From NCBI RefSeq assembly GCF_008831285.2, contig NC_045146.1:19957149-20021148 (forward strand): DNA of 64,000 nucleotides, written 5' to 3'. Origin of the DNA: Nymphaea colorata. Its lineage: Eukaryota; Streptophyta; Magnoliopsida; Nymphaeales; Nymphaeaceae. Of this stretch, positions 36,901-47,619 are shown piece after piece. The stretch's first letter is position 1. The number at the start of each line of letters is the position of its first letter. A program made the position numbers and the translations under genes. The notes under the pieces were generated by a model, which saw nothing but the letters and a program-made list of their open reading frames with translations, had not been told where the DNA came from and did no database searches.

Positions 36901-38821
36901 TTTATAGAGGAAAATTCTTTAGGCATGTCAATCAAATACTGACCTTAATCAAAACACAAACTCGCAACTTGCTCAAGTGTTCCTTCACTCAAGTAATGAA
37001 CCGTTTCTTCCTCTTTCTGCTTTGCCGTCCCTTATTGTGCTTTTTATTTTGTGCAACATTTTATGGAAGAAAATTTTAAGGACTGTCAATTGAAGACAAA
37101 CCCTTGTCTAAGTAAACACAATTTGTAACTAGCTCAATTGTTCCTGTATTCAAATGGTGTTGTTGCTTCCTTTTCTGTCTTTCCATCTCTTATCACACTC
37201 TTTTATTTTCTGCAGCATTTCATAGAGAAAATTGTTTAGGTCTGTCAGTTTGAAGGCTAACTTCACTTAATTAAACACAACTTGCTGCTGTGCTCAAAAT
37301 CTCCTGCACTTAAAAAATGTGGTTTCCTTTTTCTGCTTTTCCAACTCTTATTACACTCTTTATTTTATACAGCAATTCTAGACGAAAATTCTTGAGGCCT
37401 GCCAATTGAAAACTAGTCTTTACTTTTACTTGCAACAAAGGTCATTTTTATCCATCTGCATTTAAATGATGTGCTATTCCCTTGCATATATCAAAGTTTG
37501 TGAAGATAGGCTACAATGCTACCACAATACGTGAAAAATCTGTTATGGTAGTAATAATGTTACTGTGACTCATTAAATGAGAAGCACTGAGGAAAAATTG
37601 CCTTCAACAAGCTTTTTTTGAATTTAAACCATAGATCAAGTAACTTCACTGCTAAGCCCTCGTTGCGGAGATCTTTCACTTCTTCACTCAGTCAATTAAA
37701 ATGTCAACTAGAACATCCCTTTGTTGTAGTCTCTTTTGACAGATATTGTCTGGCTCCTAATTGTGTTCCAGTTAACATGATTTCTGATCTTTCTAATTTT
37801 ATAGTGCTATCGTTCTCAGGACCTTTAACTATTGAAATATGTGAGATGTAATAGATAGCAGCACAAAAAGGCTCCGATGTTAGTTTCATGAAAATTCATG
37901 AAATATGTGAGATGTAATGTGGCTTATACAACAAATTTGGTGTTGTTTAGCACACCTGATACTATGCGATATCAATAAAAGCGAATTTCCATCAATTAAA
38001 CTTGTCTTTCACTAATTTAAGTTGGCTTTATAAAATAAAATGGCTAGAGTACCTTCATCATTAATAATTCTTATGCTCATTAGTTTGTGTCGGCTTCTTT
38101 AACTAGATTCAATAACGTTTGTACATGTTTAACTAAAATGAGAGAGCTTCTTTTGACGAATATCTAAGTTAGTAAGGTGAATGTGTTATTTTCTTTAATG
38201 CTAGAAAGTTATGCTACAAAAATATATTTCTATCACTTTTAAAGGGCAAGATAAGAGATAATCACTAATTTGGCATTTGGCTTCACAAAAGGACATGGAT
38301 TTCTTTTAGTTAACCAAGGAAAAATTAGTTTTGTTTCCACAAGATTCAAAAGTTAAAGTATTTATTTTTTGTTGCTAAATTTCCTTATGCCTTCCTGAAG
38401 AATTTCCGGAAAAAGATAAGAAGTGACTAATGAAATGAGGAGTACATTACCTTTATCATGAACTGGGGAGTACATTACCTTTATCATGAACTGACTGGCT
38501 CGTTTGTATAAAATGGGATTTGACAGATCGAGATGGCTTTGAGCTGAAACAAGCGGCCCCACTGTTTGCAGCCTAGAAAGTTGCAAATTGGTTGTGCTGC
38601 CTTTCATCTGATTAATTTGAGTGTGTGTTAAATGCAGCGGGATTCTGATCAGAACCGTTGCAGATGCGTCCAACGAGCGGTATTTCCTCTCCCTGCAGCA
38701 GATAATTTACAACTGTCTTGGGCTCTGTGCCGCAATGGCTGCCACCGTTACCGTGACCATATACTCGAGGCGGGCACTTCAAACACTTCAGCCTGAAGAA
38801 GACATGGACGTCCTCCAGTGA
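33971..38821 (+). CDS. TVP38/TMEM64-family membrane protein (SNARE-associated Golgi / VTT domain)
   Basis: Four exons, 33971-34228, 35536-35772, 35873-36090 and 38638-38821, with GT-AG borders and matching phases, give 298 aa. A hydrophilic N-terminus (about 1-55) precedes a membrane segment with WWIKVVSICLCLLLLFGAF. The VTT core follows: ICPALLLPSSPCMWLAGITF, GASIGMSLPYFIGSLF, WLERWPKRAALVRLAGEGSW, RAVTLLRISPFPYIIFNY and ATNVKYCPYICGSLVGI. A last hydrophobic helix, AATVTVTIYSRRAL, ends the protein. This order matches plant homologues of yeast Tvp38 and animal TMEM64/TMEM41B, which sit in Golgi or ER membranes; animal and yeast relatives act in lipid scrambling. The specific role of this member is unknown. 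Intron 3 is 2.5 kb and contains a decayed tandem repeat. Confidence 0.93.
36700..37390. repeat. Diverged ~160-bp tandem repeat in TVP38 intron 3
   Basis: A phrase like TTTTCCATCTCTTAT, followed by a variable 'YWCTYTTTT.TTTCTGCAACATTT' type stretch and 'ACTTGC..CTCAA', recurs near 36705, 36866, 37025, 37193 and 37341. Spacing is 148-168 bases. At least four to five degenerate copies are visible. Confidence 0.75.
38439..38493. repeat. 28-bp tandem duplication in TVP38 intron 3
   Basis: GGAGTACATTACCTTTATCA and following bases occur at 38439 and 38467, about 150 bases before the last exon. Confidence 0.88.
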
Positions 38822-39821
38822 GATATACAGCAAAATGGATCAAATACCCCAAGAAAGAGACGTGGCCGGATATCTCATGTATGGCCAGGTCAGACATGTC
38901 GCTAATGACTAACCTTCCGCAGGTGTGGAAAACCATGGAGGGGTTGCAAGGACTGTATATATAATTCCTTTATTGATTGTTATAGTTGCTTGTTTCTGGA
39001 GAAATAAATCTAGTAGCTCTCTCCCTTCTCCCATGCAGCGTAGCTTCGCGGGTGCAGAAGGGGCCAAAAAGATGAGATGGGTTTCCTTCAATTTTCATGG
39101 ACGCTATTCTTTCCTTTGGTGTAGAATAGAAGGATGTCTCCCTTATCTCTCTTAGTAGTATTTAGTATTTTCCAATAACCGGCACTGCGATAGAGGCGGT
39201 GAAAGGCGATACTGCGATGAAGACGGTGCAAGGCGGCTGCATGCATGCTGATTGCCCTTTTTCCAAATTCTAAGCGCTCACCTTTTCGTTATTTTCATTC
39301 ATCAATTGGGGTTGAGGAGTTGATCACAGAAGACCTGTTCCCAAGGTACCCAAAGGAACCACTAACTTCTAAATAATACTTCCATTTATTCGGATCTCAT
39401 TCTGTGTTTAATAACTCTCTATCTCTCTCTCTCACACACACACACACATGTCCATTCCGGAAAAAGCTGATATTTGGATTGTTTCGTTGGGGTTTTCTTC
39501 CTTTAGGTAAGCCAACATTTATGTGGACAATGATTAGCAAGTTAGTTATGAAGATATGGAATTTTTATGCCAGAGGATTGATTCAAACAATTCTTTATGT
39601 TATTTGTGGTATCGCCAACATCATTTTTCTAGTGGCAGTTGTTTTGTCCCCAATATATAGAATGAATGTTTTTGCTGCTTCCTCGCTTATACGGGAAAGG
39701 GCAATATCGATGGTTTTGGTTTTGAGTAAAGGATTAAGCAACGCAAAAAGGTTTAGTGATATTATCTCTGACAATGGGTTCTTTGGCGAAGAGGGACTGT
39801 GGGTGAGAGTCCACAAACCAT

Positions 39822-39822
39822 T

Positions 39823-39865
<43 letters not shown>
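39822..39865. repeat. Compound TA/GA microsatellite
   Basis: TA run of about 27 bases followed directly by a GA run of about 17 bases. Confidence 0.9.
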
Positions 39866-40236
39866 CAACCCTCGTTTAACGTTGGTAAGCTCGCAAAATT
39901 GAGCCGGTCAAATGAAAAACATAAAAATTTGAGCGTCTTTGTTATTCGACTAAAAGATAGGCACCTTTCTTGCAAACGTTTCGGGAATTAAGGGTGGTGG
40001 TGTGGCCCTAGAACTAACGTAGACGTAGTCATTTGTCAAACCGCCTGATGACACTGATATGGGAATTAAGTCGTGAGAGAAGAAATAAATTTAGAGGTGA
40101 ACTCCAGAAATAGGTGTTGTGAGCATCTATGAAGTTTATACCTAGTAAATGTTTGCTGACATTGCGATGATGTTTTGCTTTGGTATTTGCCAACCGCCAA
40201 CTGTCATTAGTCCAGGGTTTTTTTCTGCAGTGTTAT

Positions 40237-40238
<2 letters not shown>

Positions 40239-40271
<33 letters not shown>
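40239..40271. repeat. CT microsatellite upstream of the DUF688 gene
   Basis: CT run of about 33 bases, 190 bases upstream of the start codon. Such tracts are common in plant 5' leaders and core promoters. Confidence 0.9.
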
Positions 40272-40272
<1 letters not shown>

Positions 40273-40460
40273 CGTGTGGGTGGATGGTCGTGGTCACGAT
40301 CTCCGCAGGAGGTACGAATATGCTTCTGCAGAATCCATCAGCTAACACGACAAGTTATGTGCCATTACCATATCGCCAGATGTTCCGTTCGTTTTCCTGC
40401 TTTCCAGTACCTTGTTGAGCCCTGCTGCCATGGAAATGAGCATGGTGATCCAAGCTGTCA

Positions 40461-41279
40461 ATGCCGATAAACACGAAGTCCTCGAAAACCCCTCACAGAG
40501 AGCAAGTAGCAAAGAACCTATGTGTTCCTTTGGTATGGAAGGAGAAAGCAAGACAGCCCGAGGAAGCTTTTAGCATCCAAACATCACCTATCTTGGATCC
40601 ACCCGTACCTCCAGTCAATTTTCAGATATCAATTCCTTTTGAATGGGAAGAAAAACCAGGAAAACCGAGATCTTTCTCACCACCAAGGCTGGATTCCGTT
40701 CTGTCTTGCAGCCCTATCACTTCTATAAGAGAAGCATCAGGGGAAAGATGTGATGAAGATTGGGAAGAGGAGGATGGTGGTGAAAGAGATGATGAGGACG
40801 ACCTGTTCGAACTGGATCTGGAGGCTTTCGCTTTCGACGAGAATGATCTCCCCCTAAGGACCTTCTCTGGGTCCACTACGGCCTTCCTGGCTAACTGTAT
40901 GTCAACCCTGTCCGGGATATCTAACGCGACCCCCACAGACCTTCTGCCATCAGAAACGGATGAAGAGGCAAGCAGCAGCGAAGGCGATAGTTCTTACATA
41001 GAATTCATTTTCCCCCTTGCTTCTCCTCACCCTGGTTTTCTGCAAGAGGCCTTTACTGCTGAGAATCGCCTCTCTGATGTCTCCGGACATGGATCCCGAA
41101 GGCACAGCTGCTGCAGGGTCACCTGCGTACACGTGAATAGGATGCCCCCCACTCTTGGGCATTTGAAGTTCACGAGCTGCAGGAGAAGAAAACCCAAAAT
41201 AAAGTCTACTAACGTTGAGCGCAGGGACCACGCTTCTGCCCTGGTACACCTTCATACTCTATCTTCTTCCCATATGTAA
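40461..41279 (+). CDS. DUF688-family protein, function unknown, intronless
   Basis: A single 272-aa frame. The signature ISIPFEWEEKPGKP near residue 57 is typical of plant DUF688 proteins (often named hydroxyproline-rich or uncharacterized), as is the earlier 'VPLVWKEK' variant near residue 22. A strongly acidic patch (about residues 98-125) is followed by FELDLEAFAFDEND, a Ser/Glu-rich stretch and a basic, Cys-containing C-terminus with SCRRRKPKIK. No membrane helix or catalytic motif is visible. An in-frame TGA lies shortly upstream of the ATG, so this is the first usable start. The biochemical role is not known. Confidence 0.8.
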   Translation: MPINTKSSKTPHREQVAKNLCVPLVWKEKARQPEEAFSIQTSPILDPPVPPVNFQISIPFEWEEKPGKPRSFSPPRLDSVLSCSPITSIREASGERCDEDWEEEDGGERDDEDDLFELDLEAFAFDENDLPLRTFSGSTTAFLANCMSTLSGISNATPTDLLPSETDEEASSSEGDSSYIEFIFPLASPHPGFLQEAFTAENRLSDVSGHGSRRHSCCRVTCVHVNRMPPTLGHLKFTSCRRRKPKIKSTNVERRDHASALVHLHTLSSSHM

Positions 41280-42034
41280 TCGTGCTTTGGTTTATTCTTT
41301 AGATAATTTCGCAAGATCTTCACTTAGAAGCAAGCCAACCTCTTACGCGCAATTTAAGACAGCGAGAGGTCCCTGGTGCATTGGCGTCCTTAATTAGGTG
41401 AAGCTTCGTCATCACAACTTGACGACATTTTGCACTCCTGGTGTTATGTTTAATTTGTTAGATATGCACCCCCGAAAAAGTTTGTATCAGTGCCTATGAT
41501 TTTTTCTTTGAAAAATTTTAACCTGGCCCAGCTTGTTTGACAGTTATACTGTCAACGTATTGTGATTAGCTATGTCACCATGCATGTCGACAAATTCAAA
41601 CACATCCTGCTCCTTTGTGAATCTAAGGCCTCAGATTGTCACCTCTGGAAAAGTCCCGTAACTAAATCAGAATCACATCTGCATGGATGTGTAGTTTTAT
41701 TTCTTGTCTCCCTTGACGAGATTGCTTAGACTTGTTGTTGCATGAAGGTGAAAAGGAAGCGTCCAATCGTTCGAGTTTTGATGTTTGTGAGTCGGAGGGT
41801 GGGAAGGTCCAAAAGGAAGGCGACTGCCAATCACAGAAACAGCCACGTTCCATCGCCGGTACAGTCTGATCTCTTTCTACTCTCCTTTAAGTTATAACCG
41901 TGTTGATTGAGTTCGGTTCAGTTATGGTTATTGCACCGAGAAGGTGCAGGTCATGACTGATCACCATGTAACTCATCCTTCTTTGCCTTGGCTTCCATGG
42001 CATTGATCAGCCCCTGGACTACAACTCTGATGCA

Positions 42035-42160
42035 CCTGGGCGGAGCCTCTTTCTTTTGGTTGTTTAATCTCTAAATATTTACTTTATACGTATATAAATG
42101 CCCCCCTATATATTATTTCTAAATCACCGCCCCTTCAGCTAATATTTTTGGCTCCGCTGA
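42035..42160. mobile_element. Small MITE-like element with GCGGAGCC inverted ends
   Basis: GCGGAGCC at 42040-42047 is matched by its inverse GGCTCCGC at 42150-42157. The interior is AT-rich. Ends of the form (CAG).GGCGGAGCC are common in plant hAT-derived miniature elements. No clear 8-bp target duplication was found, so boundaries are approximate. Confidence 0.45.
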
Positions 42161-43309
42161 AAAAAAAAAAGCCTCTTGACCGTTGCTTAAAATCGAAGAA
42201 ACTATGGAGGGAGCCCTTAAAACTTGTGAAAGACATGACTTTTTCCTCTCTAAAGAATTTCGGAGGCTCCGGCCAGCTTCCTTTTGACCATCTGGTCGAA
42301 GTTGCACGTTCAATATCACAATTATAAATGAGCAAACGTGGTTAGCTGTTAGGTGGTCTTGATTTCTGGTAGGTGGAGTATTTTCTTGAAAAATCATGGA
42401 GCCCCATTTTGATATTGCCTTCTTGTAAGGAGTTGCGGCAAATGCCAATGGTCTGAAGGTTTGCCTATTGGCGTAGGTGGTCCTGCAATCATAACCAGAG
42501 TTTTAATAATTTTTTAAAGCACGTAATCATTCTGTTACCGTCTGGTGAACTTGCCCCCAAAAAAATGAAGTAAATTTATAGGACATGGTAACAAGTATTC
42601 TATTAAATTTATAGAACATTAACAATATGTTACCGTTGCTAGACGAACCTTTAAGGGTACTTGTACATATAGATGGCACTAACACAAACACCAATTTTAC
42701 ATGTAAGGATTCACCTTGGCATGCATTTTAATGCAAATCAAGTCTCCAACCTGGTGGGCAGGTGAATGTGTTGCCTCAGTCGTTTCCTCTTATTGACAAA
42801 GGCAAGTTGATTTGTTAATTTGATTTCAGAGAAAGCACAAAGCGGTATGCTGCCCGTTCAGGACTGGTGGATCTGGAAGCAGGGAAAAGAAACAAGACAA
42901 AACATCCTTAGGTTGAACGGAGAAGGCAAGCGGAACGCCCTTCCTATCAAAATTGTATATGAATACATTTAACCATTTCATGTCGTTTCAAATGTTTTTT
43001 CTTGCTATGCCGACTTTACTATTTATTTGGAATATATCTGGAATTGCAGCAGTCAATGCACGTCTTACAAAGTCATCCTGCAACGTAAGGCAAAAACAGG
43101 CACGCATACGGCGTATCTAACTGTCCGTAGCCGTTGCGGACTTGTGCGGGCGAACCACATAAACGATGAGGCAAGAATGTACATGAGAGGAAAAAGACCA
43201 TTACAGGCATGAATACAAATATCACAACTAATTCTCTACAATTAACCAGCTAGAAAACCACGTAAACAAGTTTTCCAAGTATAAACTAGTTGGTGTGAAG
43301 CCAATCTTG

Positions 43310-45250
43310 AAATTTCATGAACTGGTTAATAAAAATAAAAAAAAATGGTTTGGTACCTTATGAACCAATGCAACATTGCATAAAAACAATGCTTTTACTT
43401 TATGAACTAATTCAAATACTGTTCAAACTGGTTTACCACTCGATAAAATGGTTCAAAACTGGCAAAGATATTAATAAATCAGTAGAAAACTTTATGAACC
43501 GGTCTTAAATCTGGTGACATCACAATTGATAAGAAATCAGTTCAAAACCTTACGAACTGACTTAAGCATGTCATAAACCAATCTTGATGAATCAGTTCAA
43601 AAACTCATGTATTGGTGAAATAATTTGTCCAGTAGGATGAATTGGCCTGAAACCTTTACGGAATGGTCTGAAATAGACCAAAACTTCTAACAAACCATAT
43701 AAATCATCCTTAGATTGGCGAAGACCAAATCCAGTGCTCAGATGACCTGGTCTAAAGCGTCCTGCACCGGTTCCAAACCTCGTATAACGAAAAGCAAATG
43801 ATCTAAAATAATTTCACAACAATACGAACCAGTCCTTAAAAAAAAAAAAGCAGAATCAGTCAAATTATCCAATTTATTAACTTTATGAACACAATTTGGC
43901 CAAGCCGGCACGGTTCTACCCAAAAATCCAATTGGGAAGACCAACTTTAATCCAGACATAAAACATATAACCTAGATCCATATCCATAATAGTCAAAACT
44001 TGATCCGCTTTACTTTGTTGAATGCATTAATATATGAATATGGGCAAATACTGACCCAAGTCGTGCATACTGTGATCTACTCCTAAAATATCTTGAACCA
44101 GTTCCAAGCCCTTATGAATTGTTCAAAGACTATATGATCCAATTTATGAATTAAAACAATCCAGTTTTGATGAACCAGGAACCATTCCAAAATGCAATGG
44201 ATCGATTTCGCTGTATTGGTTCATCAGCATTAAATGGACTCTAAAGATGTTAGATCCAAAATTTATGATCCAAACTCAATTATGCGGAATGGACCCTAAA
44301 CATATTCCAGTATGGATAAAAAAAAATGGATAGCTGGATAAAAAACAAACATGGATCCACATGCAAAAATCCAACATCCTTGAGTTTTCACCAAATGGAT
44401 CTTGATGTCAAGAACAAAAAACTGAATTCAGAACCAAATCTTATCCATTATCTCTCATTGGATTTAGATTGCAGAATGGGTCTAGAAGAACCTTTATGCG
44501 GATCTGGTCCTTAAATGAATTCGGAGTAGAATAAGATCGTATATGGCCCAACCATGATTTACTTTACTTTGTTGAATCAATTTAGTTGAAGCTCTAATCA
44601 AGGGCTGAACGTGAAACCCAGACTCAAATCCGGATTCAATTTTAATGCTCCATGTCAAATCTCAATAATAGATCTAAATCTAAGTTATGGATCAAGGATT
44701 AACTTTCAACTAAACAGATCCTAATTGTAAGTCAATGATCGGTATCCAGAAGCACTTGAAAACCGATCTTTATTGCCTTATTGGATCTGGTCGCCACCAT
44801 TTTGATCCTGATGTGGTTCTCACAACCCATTGTCGAAATTAACTTAATTTATTCCTCTTCCAAAGTCTTTGTTCTAGACCCGTTTTAGGCCAAATGGACT
44901 TGAGTCGCAAGAGAAAGAGATTCCAACTCATATTTGACCCTTAATTCTTTATTTGGATCTGAACTGGAATCCACTTTAGATGGAAGGAGGTATGAGTCCA
45001 AACATTCTGGATATAGACCCCAATTTGATCCATTAGCACTTTATTGGATCTAAGTTAGAGATTCAGGTTAGGTTCTGGATCCAAATTGCAAACAAAATTT
45101 GATTGGTTGCATTTCACTTTACCGCAAAATTCAAATTCTTGAATATAAAATGCAGATCGAAATGTCAACCAAAACGGATCTAGGCCAAAGGAAATCTTGA
45201 TTTTGGTCCAAAACGATACATTTTAACTTCTTCAGATCTGGAAAAAAGAA
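43310..45250. repeat. Field of degenerate short repeats, low coding potential
   Basis: Phrases like TTATGAACC, TTCAAAAC, AACTGGTT and GGATCCAAAT recur dozens of times at irregular spacing. Example copies of 'TTA(T/C)GAAC' occur near 43359, 43400, 43492, 43552 and 43881. The second half is richer in GGATCT/GGATCC words. No open frame or LTR structure was recognised. It may be an old satellite or decayed retroelement. Confidence 0.4.
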
Positions 45251-46250
45251 GTTGAATTTGGACTAATTATTTGGGTAAAATACATGGTACCGCTGTTTAC
45301 TGTACATCTCAGTCTAGTTTTGTGTGGAAAGCCACTGAATTTGAATGGTCAAATCATTTTAAACGAATTTTGGGCATAGTCTTGTACGTTCTACATGGTA
45401 ATCCTTGGCAAAAACTAGACTCTTGGACAATCAAATTAACATTGACATTTCAATCGGAAACGTGTACATGTCACCCTTACAATACGAGAGAGATGCATTT
45501 CAAATTCGTGTCTGATAAGAAGAGCAACAATATCTGAATTCCTCCTCTGATTTTTAAGGCCATTCACAGTGTCCGGATTCGATTCAGATTCCATGTCATT
45601 ATTGGTCATGTTAGCTTGTTTAATTGATCAACCAAACAACATTGCTCATTGCAAACATTCCGAGGACTTTAATCAGGCTTAGAAGACATGACAAAAATAG
45701 AAAAAGTGTGAGATTTTGTTAAAATTTGGTTTTCAAAATTGAAGGCCTTGCACACTGTTTTAGGGTAATGGATTGGGTCCGATCCCATGGAGTTACTTTC
45801 GTCCCCTTTGCCGCAGTCGGATGGGACAGATTTGGATGAAAGCACGAGTGCAACGTAGCATCAACGATTGCAGCGAGGTACGGGGCATGTTCAATTTTCC
45901 TTCTTTAAACGGGGAATAATGTTGCTGTAAACGAGTTGAATGATCCCCAACCCAACCGAGGGCGTTGGTCATTGGGCAAGTATGGTCAACGTCAAAGACG
46001 ACGCAAAGTTGTATTAAGAATGAAAATGGCCGTCGACCACAGCAGAGGGAGGAGCTGGTTGGGGGCGTGGCTAGTTGGCTTCCCCTCCCCGTCGAAGCTA
46101 GGGCCGGCCCCTCCGTCCACCAAATCTGTCAACAATGAGAAAATCCCCTTCCCGTCCTTGAGGTATCGATGTCTGCGAGTATAATAGGTACGGCTGGTGA
46201 CTGCCGCTCTGCGCCTCTCCGACGTGACCAAGACAAAGGGGGAAACTCCC

Positions 46251-46273
46251 ATGGCCATGGCCATGGCCATGGC
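46251..46273. repeat. ATGGCC hexanucleotide repeat
   Basis: Almost four copies of ATGGCC. The unit is palindromic (GGCCAT), so it codes Met-Ala repeats on both strands. Confidence 0.9.
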
Positions 46274-46459
46274 GGTCCCCCCTCCCTCTCACGTCACCCT
46301 CACTTTCAATTCTCCGCTTGGGACGACCACGATGAGCTCGAGACGGATCCAAGCCGCAGCAGATACGTCGACTCTCCCTCACATGCGTTACCGCATCGGA
46401 TACCCTCTTCCCCCTTCCTTCCTTGGGTCGCAGCGGTCCTCCTCTTTATTACGGAAGAC

Positions 46460-46490
46460 GCTGCTGCTGCTGCTGCTGCCGCTGCCGCCG
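46460..46490. repeat. CTG/CCG trinucleotide repeat
   Basis: Seven or so CTG units grading into GCCGC units in GC-rich DNA. Confidence 0.85.
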
Positions 46491-47619
46491 AATTTATGGC
46501 TCTGCGCACAAGACAAAGGAATTTCCTCTGTTCCTCACATGAACCCATTGCCTCGTAATTGGAAAAGGAGCAGCTTCATCCCTCCCCCGCCCTTTTCCTT
46601 TTTTGAACGTTTGAAAAAAGTGGTTTCTCCCAAAGGACCTTGATACCCCTACCTTTCCTTCCCACAATTCGAATCGCCATGTCGCCTCGAAGAAACGATA
46701 TTCCCAGCTCAGAGACTGTTCGCCTCGCCTACCCCTTTTCTTTTCTGTAATCTCCAAGCGCTTATTTTGATGGACGGCTGGCTGGGAAAGTCGTCTCTCT
46801 GCTGGGGCTGCCGGCGATATTTGCGGACAACAGAGAAGCACAAGTTAAAAACGGAAACCAATCAAGCGAGTCTGTTTGACTCACCCATGGAAGGAAGGCA
46901 AGAAGATCGGAGGCAATTCACGCCAACACAATTGCACTCAACTCAGAAAAGCACGAACCATACACAAAGCGAATGCTCCGCCACTTCCGACCCTTGCAGT
47001 AGCGATGTGGAGGAAAGACGGCGATTGGTGTTGGTACGACTCCAAATTCCTTCCTTCGACCCGTCAACGCACCCAAATAGATTTGGATAGGCCCCACTTC
47101 ACGTGGAAGGAAGAACGAGCGACTTTGACGGTGCTTGATCATCGGTCCCCTCCAGATGGACGGTGGAGGATTCCGGTGTCCATAGACAGAAAGTCCCAAT
47201 CACCCAAAAGAATAGAAAAGGCAAAAAATGATAACTTTCACAACAGGGGGAGAGTTGTTTTAAGTAAAATAGGCAGCGCCTCCGAGGCAACCGTCTCTCT
47301 CCGTTTATTGCCGAAATACGTGCAGGCTCTCTCGGACGACAGGGGAGGAGGCGTTCACATCCAGCCTTCCCACCCCTTCCTCTCCTCCGCACTACATTTC
47401 AACCTACTTCTCTTCTCTCTGTTTTAGTTTACAGCTCCTGACCGTATTCCTCGGTGCTTCTCACAGCAGAGGAGGAATAAGAAGAAGAATAACAAGAACA
47501 AGAAGAGGATGATGAAGGAAGAGAGGGCTCGTTCAGAATTTAGCGTCGGGAAGATGCCTCGTTATTAGTCTCTCTCGTTCTCGTGACCTGTCTTGTCTTA
47601 GCTTCCCAAGGCGAGGGGA

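Larger units (their letters stand above)
38822..40460. other. Intergenic region between TVP38 and DUF688 genes
   Basis: It probably includes TVP38 3' UTR at its start and DUF688 promoter and leader at its end. Two microsatellites (39822-39865 and 40239-40271) lie here. A 195-codon open frame at 39404-39991 runs through a microsatellite and resembles no family I know, so no gene is called. Confidence 0.5.
41280..47619. other. Gene-poor region upstream of the TPX2-like gene
   Basis: About 6.3 kb without a supportable gene. It contains DUF688 3' flank, a small MITE-like element (42035-42160), a field of degenerate short repeats (43310-45250) and, from about 45930, more GC-rich DNA with two short microsatellites. 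Longer frames at 46169-46643 and 46876-47427 exist on several strands at once, have no family signature and look like GC-driven artefacts. The last 200 bases are purine-rich and probably TPX2 leader. Confidence 0.5.

Noticed and set aside
39404-39991. 195-codon open frame between TVP38 and DUF688
   Set aside because: It starts in a CT/CA repeat and runs through a TA/GA microsatellite. No recognisable domain, and the hydrophobic stretch is generic.
46169-46643. Overlapping 129- and 148-codon frames with Met-Ala repeats upstream of TPX2
   Set aside because: The repeats come from an ATGGCC microsatellite that is open on both strands. No homology pattern, splice context or conserved motif supports a gene.
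46876-47427. 183-codon plus-strand frame just upstream of the TPX2-like start
   Set aside because: No family signature and mixed charged composition. It probably overlaps promoter or leader of the TPX2-like gene.
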